DNA from: GCA-2728135 sp002728135
GTDB lineage: Bacteria > Pseudomonadota > Alphaproteobacteria > UBA828
DNA length: 64,000 nucleotides
Reading direction: 5' to 3'
Assembly (NCBI GenBank): GCA_963997635.1
Contig: CAXEND010000003.1
Location: 1 to 64,000 of the forward strand
Part shown: positions 8,686-17,298 of the stretch, piece after piece
Layout of the letters: each line of letters opens with the position of its first letter
How positions within the stretch are numbered: position 1 is the stretch's first letter
Notes under the pieces: generated by a model
What the model saw: only the letters and a program-made list of their open reading frames with translations
Told to the model about the DNA's origin: nothing
The model's database searches: none
Made by a program: the position numbers and the translations under genes

Positions 8686-10032
8686 ATGACCCGTAAATAT
8701 TTTGGTACTGATGGAATCCGTGGCACCTCAAATAGCCTACCCATAACATCTGAAGTTGCTTTGAAGGTTGGGCAAGCTGCTGGAGAGAGATTTATTCGAG
8801 GTGATCATAAACATCGTGTAGTGATAGGAAAAGATACAAGGCTTTCAGGCTATATGCTGGAATCCGCTTTAACAGCGGGATTTATCTCAGTAGGGATGGA
8901 TGTAGTATTGATTGGTCCTATGCCGACACCAGCAGTAGCTATGCTTACCCGGTCGATGCGAGCAGATATAGGTGTTATGATTTCAGCTTCTCACAACTCT
9001 TATCAAGATAATGGGATAAAAATTTTTGATCCTGATGGTTATAAATTATCAGACTCAGTTGAAATTGAAATTGAAAATCTCATGGCTAATGGTCCTGGTA
9101 AAAGGTTAGCAGACCCTGCAGACCTAGGACGTGCTAAAAGGTTAGATGATGCTGCAGGCCGATACATAGAGTTTGCAAAAAATACTTTTCCCCGTGATCG
9201 AAGTCTAGAGGGTCTAAAGGTTGTGATTGATTGTGCCAACGGAGCGGCATACAGGGTTGCTCCAACCGTCCTGTTTGAACTTGGAGCCGAAGTTATTACT
9301 CTTGGTGTGGATCCAAACGGTTTTAACATTAACCATAACTGTGGTTCTACCAATACAAAAGAACTTTGTTCTACTGTAGTTTCTAATAACGCTGATGTTG
9401 GTATCGCACTGGATGGAGACGCTGATAGGGTAATTTTTTGTGATGAAACAGGGAAATTAATTGATGGTGATCAGCTGATGGCATTGATTGCAGCTTATTG
9501 GTCTAAAGAGGATAGAATACGTGGCGGTGCAATTATTTCTACTGTTATGTCCAATTTAGGTTTGGAAAGATATTTAGATGAATTAGGTTTATCTTTGAAA
9601 AGGACAAATGTTGGAGATAGATACGTAGTAGAAGAGATGCGAGCAACAGGTTGTAATTTTGGTGGGGAGCAGTCTGGGCATATTATTATGAGTGATTATG
9701 CTACCACTGGTGATGGTCTTATTGCAGCATTGCAAGTTCTATCTGTATTCTGTCATTCTGATAATCCTGTAAGTGAGGTTGGTAGAAGTTTTATACCAGT
9801 GCCACAAAAATTAGTTAACGTTGAGTCTGTATTAGATGACCCACTAGCTAAATCTAACGTAAAGTCAGTAATCAGAGAATGTGAGAAAAAATTAGCTGGT
9901 AATGGCAGATTACTCGTTAGAAAATCAGGTACTGAACCCATTATAAGGGTTATGGCGGAATGTGATAATCAAGAAGTTATAGACATAGTTATAAATGATA
10001 TAGTCTCCGCTGTCCAAGAGGCTAAACAATAA
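8686..10032 (+). CDS. glmM: Phosphoglucosamine mutase GlmM
   Basis: Interconverts glucosamine-6-phosphate and glucosamine-1-phosphate for UDP-GlcNAc synthesis. The product from this ATG is 448 residues and opens with 'RKYFGTDGIRG', the usual GlmM N-terminus. The phosphoserine loop 'ISASHNSYQDNG' contains the catalytic Ser (~102), the Mg-binding loop is 'DGDADR', the sugar-binding segment is 'GGEQSGH', and the phosphate-binding 'RKSGTEPIIRVM' closes the protein. An in-frame TTG at 8677 would add three residues, but the ATG fits family length better. The ftsH-folP-glmM order is conserved in many proteobacteria. Confidence 0.97.
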   Translation: MTRKYFGTDGIRGTSNSLPITSEVALKVGQAAGERFIRGDHKHRVVIGKDTRLSGYMLESALTAGFISVGMDVVLIGPMPTPAVAMLTRSMRADIGVMISASHNSYQDNGIKIFDPDGYKLSDSVEIEIENLMANGPGKRLADPADLGRAKRLDDAAGRYIEFAKNTFPRDRSLEGLKVVIDCANGAAYRVAPTVLFELGAEVITLGVDPNGFNINHNCGSTNTKELCSTVVSNNADVGIALDGDADRVIFCDETGKLIDGDQLMALIAAYWSKEDRIRGGAIISTVMSNLGLERYLDELGLSLKRTNVGDRYVVEEMRATGCNFGGEQSGHIIMSDYATTGDGLIAALQVLSVFCHSDNPVSEVGRSFIPVPQKLVNVESVLDDPLAKSNVKSVIRECEKKLAGNGRLLVRKSGTEPIIRVMAECDNQEVIDIVINDIVSAVQEAKQ

Positions 10033-10042
10033 GGAGTGTTTA

Positions 10043-10837
10043 ATGAATGGCCGTGTCTTGGTCATTGCTGGTTCTGACTCAGGTGGTGGAGCTGGAATTC
10101 AGGCAGACATCAAAACTATTACGACTTTAGGTGGCTATGCAGCAACTGCAATTACAGCTCTAACTGCTCAGAATACTCTGGGTATCTCTTCTGTACATGT
10201 AGTTCCAGCAAAATTCGTAGCAGATCAAATATGTGTTGTAATTAAAGATATAGGTGCTGATTGTATAAAAACTGGAATGTTACAAAATGCAGAAATTATT
10301 AATTCAGTTGCTGATGTTTTAGGTAAAATATCACGAGAAATTCCTATAGTAGTCGATCCTGTAATGATATCAAAATCGGGCGTTTTTTTGCTCGAGAAGT
10401 CTGCTCAGGCAGCACTAGTTAAAGAATTATTTCCAATGTTAACTTTAATAACACCCAATATTCCCGAAGCAGAAGTTCTTTGTGGGAAAAGAATTTCAAG
10501 TGTTAATGATATGTATACCGCAGGTAGAGAAATTAGGAGATCTGGAGCTCGAGCTGTTCTGGTTAAAGGGGGCCATTTGGATGGAGATGTTTTATCAGAT
10601 GTATTAATTTGTGATGACGGTGAGTTTATTTTTCATAATAAACGGATAAATTCTTCTAATACCCATGGAACTGGCTGTACTTTGTCCTCAGCAATAGCTG
10701 TTGGCATTTCTCAAGGTATACCGCTTCAAGAGTCTATAAAGCGTGCCAGAGATTACCTATATGAGGCTATTAGTGAAGCTCCAGGGTTTGGGAGTGGATA
10801 TGGGCCCGTCAACCATAATGTCACAATAAGAAAATGA
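10043..10837 (+). CDS. thiD: Hydroxymethylpyrimidine/phosphomethylpyrimidine kinase ThiD
   Basis: Phosphorylates HMP and HMP-P in thiamine biosynthesis. The 264-residue product shows the ribokinase-type N-terminal 'IAGSDSGGGAGIQADIK' and 'GGYAATAITALTAQNT'. It also has 'KTGML', 'VVDPVMISKSG' and the C-terminal anion-hole/catalytic segment 'THGTGCTLSSAIAV'. An AAGGAG Shine-Dalgarno overlaps the glmM stop codon, and the gap is 10 nt, so translation is probably coupled to glmM. No other thi genes lie nearby. Confidence 0.96.
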   Translation: MNGRVLVIAGSDSGGGAGIQADIKTITTLGGYAATAITALTAQNTLGISSVHVVPAKFVADQICVVIKDIGADCIKTGMLQNAEIINSVADVLGKISREIPIVVDPVMISKSGVFLLEKSAQAALVKELFPMLTLITPNIPEAEVLCGKRISSVNDMYTAGREIRRSGARAVLVKGGHLDGDVLSDVLICDDGEFIFHNKRINSSNTHGTGCTLSSAIAVGISQGIPLQESIKRARDYLYEAISEAPGFGSGYGPVNHNVTIRK

Positions 10838-10902
10838 TTTTGACAACTAAGTGTAACCTAACATATTCGTAATCATAGGGAACCTATAGGTGGATCATTA
10901 AA

Positions 10903-11964
10903 GTGTTTTCTTCTAAAAGAAGCAAAATATATTTAGAAAACCAGAATCGTAAAATAGCCATATGGCTTCTTACAGTTGTTGGTTTGTTGTTTGGAATGGT
11001 TATTCTTGGTGGGGTTACACGCTTAACTGGATCTGGGCTTTCAATTGTTGAATGGCAACCATTTACAGGTATCATTCCACCTTTATCAGAGAAAGAATGG
11101 GTTATTGAGTTCGAAAAATATCGTCTATATCCAGAATTTCTCTCAGTAAATTTTGCAATATCAATTTCTGATTTTAAAGAAATCTATTGGTATGAGTGGG
11201 CACATCGTATACTTGGTAGGGTTATTGGTCTGATATTTTTTATACCAATGGTTTGGTTTATTATCCGAAGGCAGATTAATTTTAGCTTAGCTATTAATTT
11301 ATTAATTATATTATGTCTCGGTGGACTCCAAGGGTTCCTTGGTTGGTATATGGTACAAAGTGGTCTTGTGGATGAACCTCAAGTCAGCCCTTATAGATTA
11401 GCTGCTCATTTAGGACTCGCATTGGTAATTCTAATTTATTTATTGTGGGTCGCCTTAGGTCTAATAAATGTACGTTCAAGTGGAGCAAGAAGAGAGGGTT
11501 CATATGGTTATCTAAGAATTATATTGCCTATATATATTTTCATTGTTTTCTTTACTATTTTAACTGGGGCATTTGTTGCTGGAAACGAGGCAGGGCATTT
11601 ATATAATACATTTCCATTGATGGATGAACATATAGTTCCACCCGATATATTTGTTATTGATTCAGTATGGAGAAATTTTTTCGAAAATGCAGTCTTAGTA
11701 CAGCTAGATCACAGACTTGCTGCAGCTTTAACGGTATTATTAGGCATAGCTATCTCTGTCATTGGGCAAGGAAGGGGTATCCCCCTTAGTGCAAGACGTG
11801 TTCTTTTGATATTAGGCCTATTAGTTCTTACGCAGTTTTTGATAGGTATTTTTACTTTATTATTGTCAGTTCCTATACCATTAGCGGCTCTGCACCAAGG
11901 GTTTGCTGTTTTAATTATTTGTTCTTCTATTTGGGGCTGTCATGAACTATATAGGCGGAAATAA
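10903..11964 (+). CDS. ctaA: Heme A synthase CtaA/COX15
   Basis: Oxidises the heme O C8 methyl to formyl, giving heme A for aa3-type cytochrome oxidases. The 353-residue integral membrane protein has about eight hydrophobic segments in two four-helix halves. The conserved heme-ligand histidines are in 'WAHRILGR', 'AAHLGLAL', 'DHRLAAAL' and 'LHQGFAV'. 'GGVTRLTGSGLSIVEWQP' near the N-terminus and 'AFVAGNEAGH' are also typical of the COX15 type found in alphaproteobacteria and mitochondria. The start is GTG. It implies an aerobic, aa3-using respiratory chain. Confidence 0.96.
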   Translation: MFSSKRSKIYLENQNRKIAIWLLTVVGLLFGMVILGGVTRLTGSGLSIVEWQPFTGIIPPLSEKEWVIEFEKYRLYPEFLSVNFAISISDFKEIYWYEWAHRILGRVIGLIFFIPMVWFIIRRQINFSLAINLLIILCLGGLQGFLGWYMVQSGLVDEPQVSPYRLAAHLGLALVILIYLLWVALGLINVRSSGARREGSYGYLRIILPIYIFIVFFTILTGAFVAGNEAGHLYNTFPLMDEHIVPPDIFVIDSVWRNFFENAVLVQLDHRLAAALTVLLGIAISVIGQGRGIPLSARRVLLILGLLVLTQFLIGIFTLLLSVPIPLAALHQGFAVLIICSSIWGCHELYRRK

Positions 11965-12039
11965 TTAATCAGAACTTAAGCCAAGAAATTTAATTTTTCG
12001 TTTTTGCAAAAATATCTGGAGAATATACCGTCTATTTTA

Positions 12040-12912
12040 TTACCATCTAAGAGTTGACATTATAGCTGTGGGATACACATCAGAATTTCTGCAAATATCT
12101 ATCAGATCTTCCATTGGAATATCTTTATCACGAACAGTATCTAGCTCTCCTGCAATTAACCCACCTGTGATTAAAATGCTATCTAGACCAGCATTTCTTG
12201 CTCCTAAAATATCGGTATTTATTCCATCCCCAATACATAATACACGTTTTTTATCTCTAGTTTTCAGATGGTTTAAACAAAGGTCATATATAAATTGATA
12301 AGGCTTTCCCACATAAATAACAGAGCCACCAAGCTCACTGTACTTTTTTGCAAGTGCTCCTGCACATAGTTCTTTCTTACCAAGTCTAACTACTTCAATA
12401 TCTGGATTAACACAAAGCATTATTAAACTTTTTTTAATACCATAATTAATTATGTCTCGATGCTCTTCTATACTTGTTGTGTGACTATTTAGTCCAATCG
12501 CTAAGATAAAATCAGCTTGTGATAAGGAGTATACTTGATCAAAAAATGTGTTGTTGAGCAAGTCGTTATCACTATGAGGGCCAATAACGAAATAATTTTT
12601 ACCTAGATTCATGGTATTAAGGGTATTTTTTTCCAGTAGAGCAATTCTGGTTGCCTCTCCGGAGGAGACAATTTTAGAACAAATGTCTTCTGGTAGGCCC
12701 TTTGACTTTAGAAGATTAGCAACATGATGGGCTCTCCGAGGTGCATTAGAGAGTAAAATTATTTCTTTTTTCAAAGACAAAATTGAATCTAGGCAATTAA
12801 TGACTTCAGGATAAATATGACCACCACCATGAATTACACCCCATATATCTATGAGAAATGCATCATAATTTGGAATAAGTTTTCTAAAACTGTTAATTTT
12901 TAAGATTTTCAT
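12040..12912 (-). CDS. HAD-superfamily hydrolase, TIGR01459-type (class IIA)
   Basis: A 290-residue HAD phosphatase-like protein. Motif I is 'DIWGV' (Asp22), the D-x-W-G-V-x-H-x-G form of the TIGR01459 subfamily in which the usual second Asp is Trp. 'LLSNAPRR' (54-61) gives motif II, 'GKPYQFIYD' (202-210) holds the motif III lysine, and 'GDGINTD' (228-234) is motif IV. A class IIA cap domain lies between motifs II and III. The physiological substrate of this subfamily is not known to me; related NagD enzymes act on nucleotides and sugar phosphates. It is convergent with ctaA. Confidence 0.85.
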   Translation of the reverse strand: MKILKINSFRKLIPNYDAFLIDIWGVIHGGGHIYPEVINCLDSILSLKKEIILLSNAPRRAHHVANLLKSKGLPEDICSKIVSSGEATRIALLEKNTLNTMNLGKNYFVIGPHSDNDLLNNTFFDQVYSLSQADFILAIGLNSHTTSIEEHRDIINYGIKKSLIMLCVNPDIEVVRLGKKELCAGALAKKYSELGGSVIYVGKPYQFIYDLCLNHLKTRDKKRVLCIGDGINTDILGARNAGLDSILITGGLIAGELDTVRDKDIPMEDLIDICRNSDVYPTAIMSTLRW

Positions 12913-13078
12913 TAATCTTTGTTTTTATTAATGGCAAATTTAAATTTTCTAATATTAGCACGATATTAACAATTAATCATTAATTTGTGGGTGCTACAGA
13001 TAGTTGGCCAAGGTATAACCAATACGTTATGTTTGCAAAATTTTGTTGTATGGGAGCACCTTAAATAGGTGAAAAATT

Positions 13079-14104
13079 TTGAAATTATTAGGTTATATTG
13101 CACTCATATTAGGAATAGGTGCCATAGTAGCACTTGTGATTTATCAGGGTGCGGGTGATGTAGCAGATGCACTAGCTACAGTTGGTTGGGGATTAATATT
13201 GGTTGTAGTAATCAGAATTATACCAATCGTAATTGATGGTGCAGCATGGCGCATCCTATTTGACCACAGCCATCGACCTCGAATGGCGGATGTGCAGTGG
13301 GCACGTTGGATTGGAGAGTCTGTGAATACTCTTCTTCCAGCATTGCAAATCGGGAGTGCTCTTGTCCGTACAAGGTTGATGTTGATGCGAGGTGTGCCTG
13401 GTAGGGTTGCTGGTGCAACGGTTGTAGTGGATTTAACAATTAGTACTCTTACGCAATTACTTTTTACGTTAGTAGGTATTGGTTTTCTCCTTTCTCATTA
13501 CGGAGAGAATAATATAGCTAAAGGAGCAGGTGCTGGGGTTGTTCTTGGTTTATTGCTTGTATTGTTATTTTTTGCTTTTCAGCAAAGAGGTATGTTTAGT
13601 TGGTTAGTTAATATTGTTGCACGTGTATCAAAGGGTAGAGATTGGGTGAATGCAGTCGGTGGTGCTGAGGCATTAGACAAAGCAATACGAGATATTTATC
13701 GCCGCAAGCGCATATTAGCTCTTAATGCAACAGGACAAATGTTGGCATGGACAATTGGTGCTTTTGAGATATGGCTTGCACTTTATTTTATGGGTTATGA
13801 AATTAGTGTTGGCGATGCAATGTTGCTGGAAAGTCTAATATTGGCAGTTCGTGCTTCAGCATTTTTTGTCCCAGGTGCTTTGGGTATTCAGGAAGGTGCT
13901 TTTGTTTTGCTTGGTGCAGTTATAGGCCTTTCCCCTGAAGTAGCTTTGGCATTATCTCTTATTAAACGATTTAGAGAATTAGTTATTGGCGTGCCTGGGC
14001 TCTTAGTATGGCAGTTTACTGAAGGTCGTCAAATGATTCGTTATAGAAAAACTAAACACAAAAAATTGGTTGATAACTCTGAGGAAAAAAATACTAGCCC
14101 TTAA
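13079..14104 (+). CDS. HpnL-like integral membrane protein (UPF0104 / LPG-synthetase TM type)
   Basis: A 341-residue polytopic membrane protein with around eight hydrophobic segments. It has a conserved-looking core 'ARWIGESVNTLLPA' and 'GRVAGATVVVDLT', and near the C-terminus 'FFVPGALGIQEGAFVLLG'. That motif is typical of the UPF0104/lysylphosphatidylglycerol-synthetase transmembrane superfamily and of the HpnL (TIGR03476) subgroup found near hopanoid genes. No hopanoid gene is present in the window, so a hopanoid role is not shown. The TTG start is preceded by AGGTGA. It is convergent with lysK, with 1 nt between the stop codons. Confidence 0.75.
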   Translation: MKLLGYIALILGIGAIVALVIYQGAGDVADALATVGWGLILVVVIRIIPIVIDGAAWRILFDHSHRPRMADVQWARWIGESVNTLLPALQIGSALVRTRLMLMRGVPGRVAGATVVVDLTISTLTQLLFTLVGIGFLLSHYGENNIAKGAGAGVVLGLLLVLLFFAFQQRGMFSWLVNIVARVSKGRDWVNAVGGAEALDKAIRDIYRRKRILALNATGQMLAWTIGAFEIWLALYFMGYEISVGDAMLLESLILAVRASAFFVPGALGIQEGAFVLLGAVIGLSPEVALALSLIKRFRELVIGVPGLLVWQFTEGRQMIRYRKTKHKKLVDNSEEKNTSP

Positions 14105-14105
14105 T

Positions 14106-15686
14106 CTATTTTTTTTCTAAGGCTTCCTCAATTAGTTTGACCGTATTGTCAATACCATACAAAGCAACGAATGAACCCATTCGTGGCCCTTGGGGCTGTC
14201 CTAAAAGGATTTCATACAAAGCACTGAACCATGACCTAAGGGGTTGGTATTTATATTTTTTACCAATTTCGTAAATTTGTGTCTGGATATCTTCAGCATT
14301 TGTTGTCTTAGGAAGCTCACTAAATATTTGTGCAAGGTCTTTTAGTGCCATTCTGTCTGTATCATCAGCTTCCCTATAGTTTTTATTTGGCTTAACAAAG
14401 TCTTTGTAAAAATTTATTGCACATTTTACAAGTTGGTCAAGAATTGGTGCTGTTTTTGGTGATGCTGTTGGTGCGTAATTAGATATAAAGCCCCACAACA
14501 CATCGGGATTTTCAGTGTTACAGACATTAGCTAAATTCAAAAGGATATTATAGCTTATACCTTCTTCTGGTTCGGGTGGTTCACCAGAATGAATATGCCA
14601 AACAGGATTTTCTAAATGGTCTTCATACTTTTGTTCTTCATATCCATCTAAATACCTTAGATATTCATCAACATGTTTTGGTATAACATCAAAATGTAAT
14701 CTTTTCGCTTTACGAGGAGAATTAAACATATACAGGGATAGGCTTTCTTTAGAACCATATCGAAGCCATTGATCTATTGTTAATCCGTTACCCTTTGATT
14801 TTGATATTTTTTCTCCATTTTCATCAAGAAAGAGTTCGTAAGTAAAATTTTTCGGTGGAGATGAACCAAGAATTTTGCATATACGTGATGACAGCTGGAC
14901 AGATGGAATGAGGTCTTTACCAGACATTTCATAATCAACCCCTAGGGCGTGCCAACGCATTGCCCAGTCAGCTTTCCATTGTAATTTGCAATGTCCACGG
15001 GTAATAGGGACTTCTATTTCTTTCTCAGAATTAATATCAATATAGGTAATCGTTTTAGCTTGTATGTCATGAGAAACTATTGGTACTTGCAAAACTTTGC
15101 CGCTTCTTGGGCAAATAGGAAGAAATGGACTGTAAGTAAGGCGTCTTTCTTCTCCAAGTGTGGGTAATATAAGTTTTGTTATAGCTTCATAATTTTCCAG
15201 AACATCAGTTAATGCTTTATCAAATGCTCCTGATTTGTACATTTTAGTAGCACTTCTGAACTCATAGTTAAAATCAAATCGATCAAGAAAAGTTTTTAAT
15301 CTAGCATTCATATTCTCGCCAAAGCTCTCATGAGTTCCAAATGGATCAGGAATTTGTGTGAGTGGTTTGCCAAGATGTTTAGTAATTTCCTTCTGGTTTG
15401 GAATATTGTCAGGAACCTTTCGAAGCCCATCCATATCATCAGAAAAAGCAATAAGCTTAGTAGGTATATCTGAGATACTTTCAAAAGCTTTTTTAACCAT
15501 AGATGTCCGGGCAACTTCACCGAATGTACCAATATGGGGCAAGCCTGATGGCCCATAACCCGTCTCAAAAAGAACAAACTCATTTCGTTGTTTTGATTGG
15601 GATACTCGACTTAAGAGACTATATGCTTCCTTGAATGGCCATGCATTTATGTTATTAGCAGATATTTTTGAAATAATCTTTTCCAT
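14106..15686 (-). CDS. lysK: Class I lysyl-tRNA synthetase LysK
   Basis: Charges tRNA-Lys using the archaeal-type class I fold rather than the common bacterial class II LysS. From the ATG at 15686 the product is 526 residues; an in-frame TTG at 15701 would add five. The HIGH-equivalent is 'PSGLPHIGTF' near the N-terminus and the KMSKS-equivalent is 'KISKSKGNG'. The segment 'YSPFLPICPRSGKVLQVP' is a familiar LysK feature. LysK is common in Alphaproteobacteria, which supports the taxonomic placement. No class II lysS is seen in the window. Confidence 0.95.
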   Translation of the reverse strand: MEKIISKISANNINAWPFKEAYSLLSRVSQSKQRNEFVLFETGYGPSGLPHIGTFGEVARTSMVKKAFESISDIPTKLIAFSDDMDGLRKVPDNIPNQKEITKHLGKPLTQIPDPFGTHESFGENMNARLKTFLDRFDFNYEFRSATKMYKSGAFDKALTDVLENYEAITKLILPTLGEERRLTYSPFLPICPRSGKVLQVPIVSHDIQAKTITYIDINSEKEIEVPITRGHCKLQWKADWAMRWHALGVDYEMSGKDLIPSVQLSSRICKILGSSPPKNFTYELFLDENGEKISKSKGNGLTIDQWLRYGSKESLSLYMFNSPRKAKRLHFDVIPKHVDEYLRYLDGYEEQKYEDHLENPVWHIHSGEPPEPEEGISYNILLNLANVCNTENPDVLWGFISNYAPTASPKTAPILDQLVKCAINFYKDFVKPNKNYREADDTDRMALKDLAQIFSELPKTTNAEDIQTQIYEIGKKYKYQPLRSWFSALYEILLGQPQGPRMGSFVALYGIDNTVKLIEEALEKK

Positions 15687-16065
15687 TACTATTAGTTTCA
15701 AAATTTATTTGATTGAGTAATTAGCAAAAAAACGTTCGTTAATACACAACATTACATATGTACTCACATAATAAATAATTGTACAATTAAATGAATGTAA
15801 GAGTATTTAAAAAATTATTAATGCTTTCTTTAGGCCCAAGTTCGAATCGCTCTTATCCATCAGATTAAAATTTGTGGTGGTGAATATTGTCATGAATATA
15901 ATTTATCGATTCAAAATATACTATATAATGAAAAACAAAAAAAGAACATATAATAATTATTATAATTATTTCAGATACTTATAAAAAATAGTTGCAAATA
16001 AGAACAAAACATGCACATTTGAAATAATTGCACTTAAACGTACCCTGTGAAATAAGGAGATACCA
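15687..16065. other. Long intergenic region between lysK and recA
   Basis: About 380 bp, very AT-rich, with no convincing gene. It must hold the divergent lysK and recA promoters. A T-loop-like GTTCGAATC occurs near 15841 but has no matching tRNA stems. A degenerate GAAC-N7-GCAC element lies close to recA (listed separately). Short open frames here are AT-rich noise without ribosome-binding sites. Confidence 0.6.
16002..16016 (+). promoter_or_regulatory. Candidate degenerate LexA (SOS) box upstream of recA
   Basis: GAAC (16002-16005), seven bases, then GCAC (16013-16016). The alphaproteobacterial LexA box is known as GAAC-N7-GAAC, so the second half differs at one base. It lies 50 nt upstream of the recA ATG, a sensible operator position. 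In an AT-rich region a 7/8 match can arise by chance, so this is weak. Confidence 0.3.
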
Positions 16066-17151
16066 ATGGCAAATCCAGCACTGAGAATAGTGGAACGGGA
16101 AGATATGGATAAACAAAAAGCACTAGATGCTGCCTTAAGCCAAATTGAGAGAAATTTTGGTAAAGGGTCAGTAATGAAATTAGGCCAGCAGGAGACCGGG
16201 ATAGAAATTGAATCTATATCAACTGGTTCAATTGGTTTAGACATTGCCTTGGGGATAGGAGGTTTACCAAGAGGCCGTATCGTTGAAATTTATGGACCTG
16301 AGAGTTCAGGAAAAACAACCTTAGCATTATCTACAGTTGCTAAGGCTCAAGCTGCTGGGGGAATTTGTGCATTCGTAGATGCCGAGCATGCTCTAGATCC
16401 AGTATATGCAGGCAAATTAGGTGTGGAAGTCGATGATCTATTAATTTCACAGCCTGATGCAGGTGAACAGGCATTAGAGATTGCAGATACGCTTGTTCGT
16501 TCGGGTGCAGTTGATGTGGTGGTAGTTGATAGTGTTGCTGCCTTAGTTCCCAGAGCAGAATTAGAAGGAGAAATGGGAGATACACATGTGGGTCTTCAAG
16601 CACGATTGATGAGTCAAGCACTTAGAAAGCTGACAGGTTCAATCGCAAGATCAAGGTGTATGGTTATTTTTATAAATCAAATACGTATGAAGATAGGTGT
16701 TATGTTTGGAAGTCCTGAAACAACGACTGGGGGAAATGCATTAAAGTTTTATTCATCTGTTCGGCTTGATATTAGACGTATAGGAGCAATTAAGGATCGT
16801 GATGAAATTGTAGGAAATCAGACTAGGGTTAAAGTTGTTAAAAATAAGATGGCCCCACCATTTAAAATAGTTGAATTTGACATAATGTATGGCGAAGGTA
16901 TTTCACACACTGGCGAACTTATAGATTTAGGAGTGAAAGCAGGATTAGTAGAAAAATCTGGCTCATGGTACTCATATGAAGGACAACGGATTGGTCAGGG
17001 TAAAGAAAATGCTCGGCAGTATTTGTTGGAAAACCATGAAACTTTAAAAGAACTAGAAAAAAACATTCTAGAATCAGCTGGTATACTACCTACAGTTGAA
17101 AAGGCCGAATCACAAACAAACAAAGATCAAGCAGATAAAGAATTAGGATGA
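16066..17151 (+). CDS. recA: Recombinase RecA
   Basis: DNA-strand-exchange ATPase and SOS co-protease. The 361-residue product has Walker A 'GPESSGKTT' (~77-85), 'FVDAEHALD', Walker B 'VVVVDSVAAL', loop L1 'EGEMGDTHVGLQARLMSQALR', loop L2 'GVMFGSPETTTGGNALKF', and 'KVVKNKMAPPFK'. The C-terminal tail is acidic, as usual. AAGGAG lies 9 nt upstream of the ATG. recA-alaS-icd is a familiar alphaproteobacterial order. Confidence 0.99.
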   Translation: MANPALRIVEREDMDKQKALDAALSQIERNFGKGSVMKLGQQETGIEIESISTGSIGLDIALGIGGLPRGRIVEIYGPESSGKTTLALSTVAKAQAAGGICAFVDAEHALDPVYAGKLGVEVDDLLISQPDAGEQALEIADTLVRSGAVDVVVVDSVAALVPRAELEGEMGDTHVGLQARLMSQALRKLTGSIARSRCMVIFINQIRMKIGVMFGSPETTTGGNALKFYSSVRLDIRRIGAIKDRDEIVGNQTRVKVVKNKMAPPFKIVEFDIMYGEGISHTGELIDLGVKAGLVEKSGSWYSYEGQRIGQGKENARQYLLENHETLKELEKNILESAGILPTVEKAESQTNKDQADKELG

Positions 17152-17298
17152 ATAGTTATTAGAGGATATTATCAGTCATTATATTTAATATTATAAATGC
17201 AATTTTAATGTAAAAAAGAAACACCATTGCTGGACAGTTTTGAAACTAGGCAGTAAAAACCATCATATGTGCACTTTAGCACTTTTGTGAGGTTCCAA

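Noticed and set aside
11000..11960. Minus-strand and alternative-frame open frames inside real genes throughout the window
   Set aside because: They lie inside strongly supported genes, lack ribosome-binding sites and show no recognisable motifs; the cited range is one example.
15836..15866. A tRNA T-loop-like GTTCGAATC in the lysK-recA spacer
   Set aside because: The flanking bases do not form a T-stem and no acceptor, D or anticodon stems can be drawn upstream. At most a tRNA remnant.
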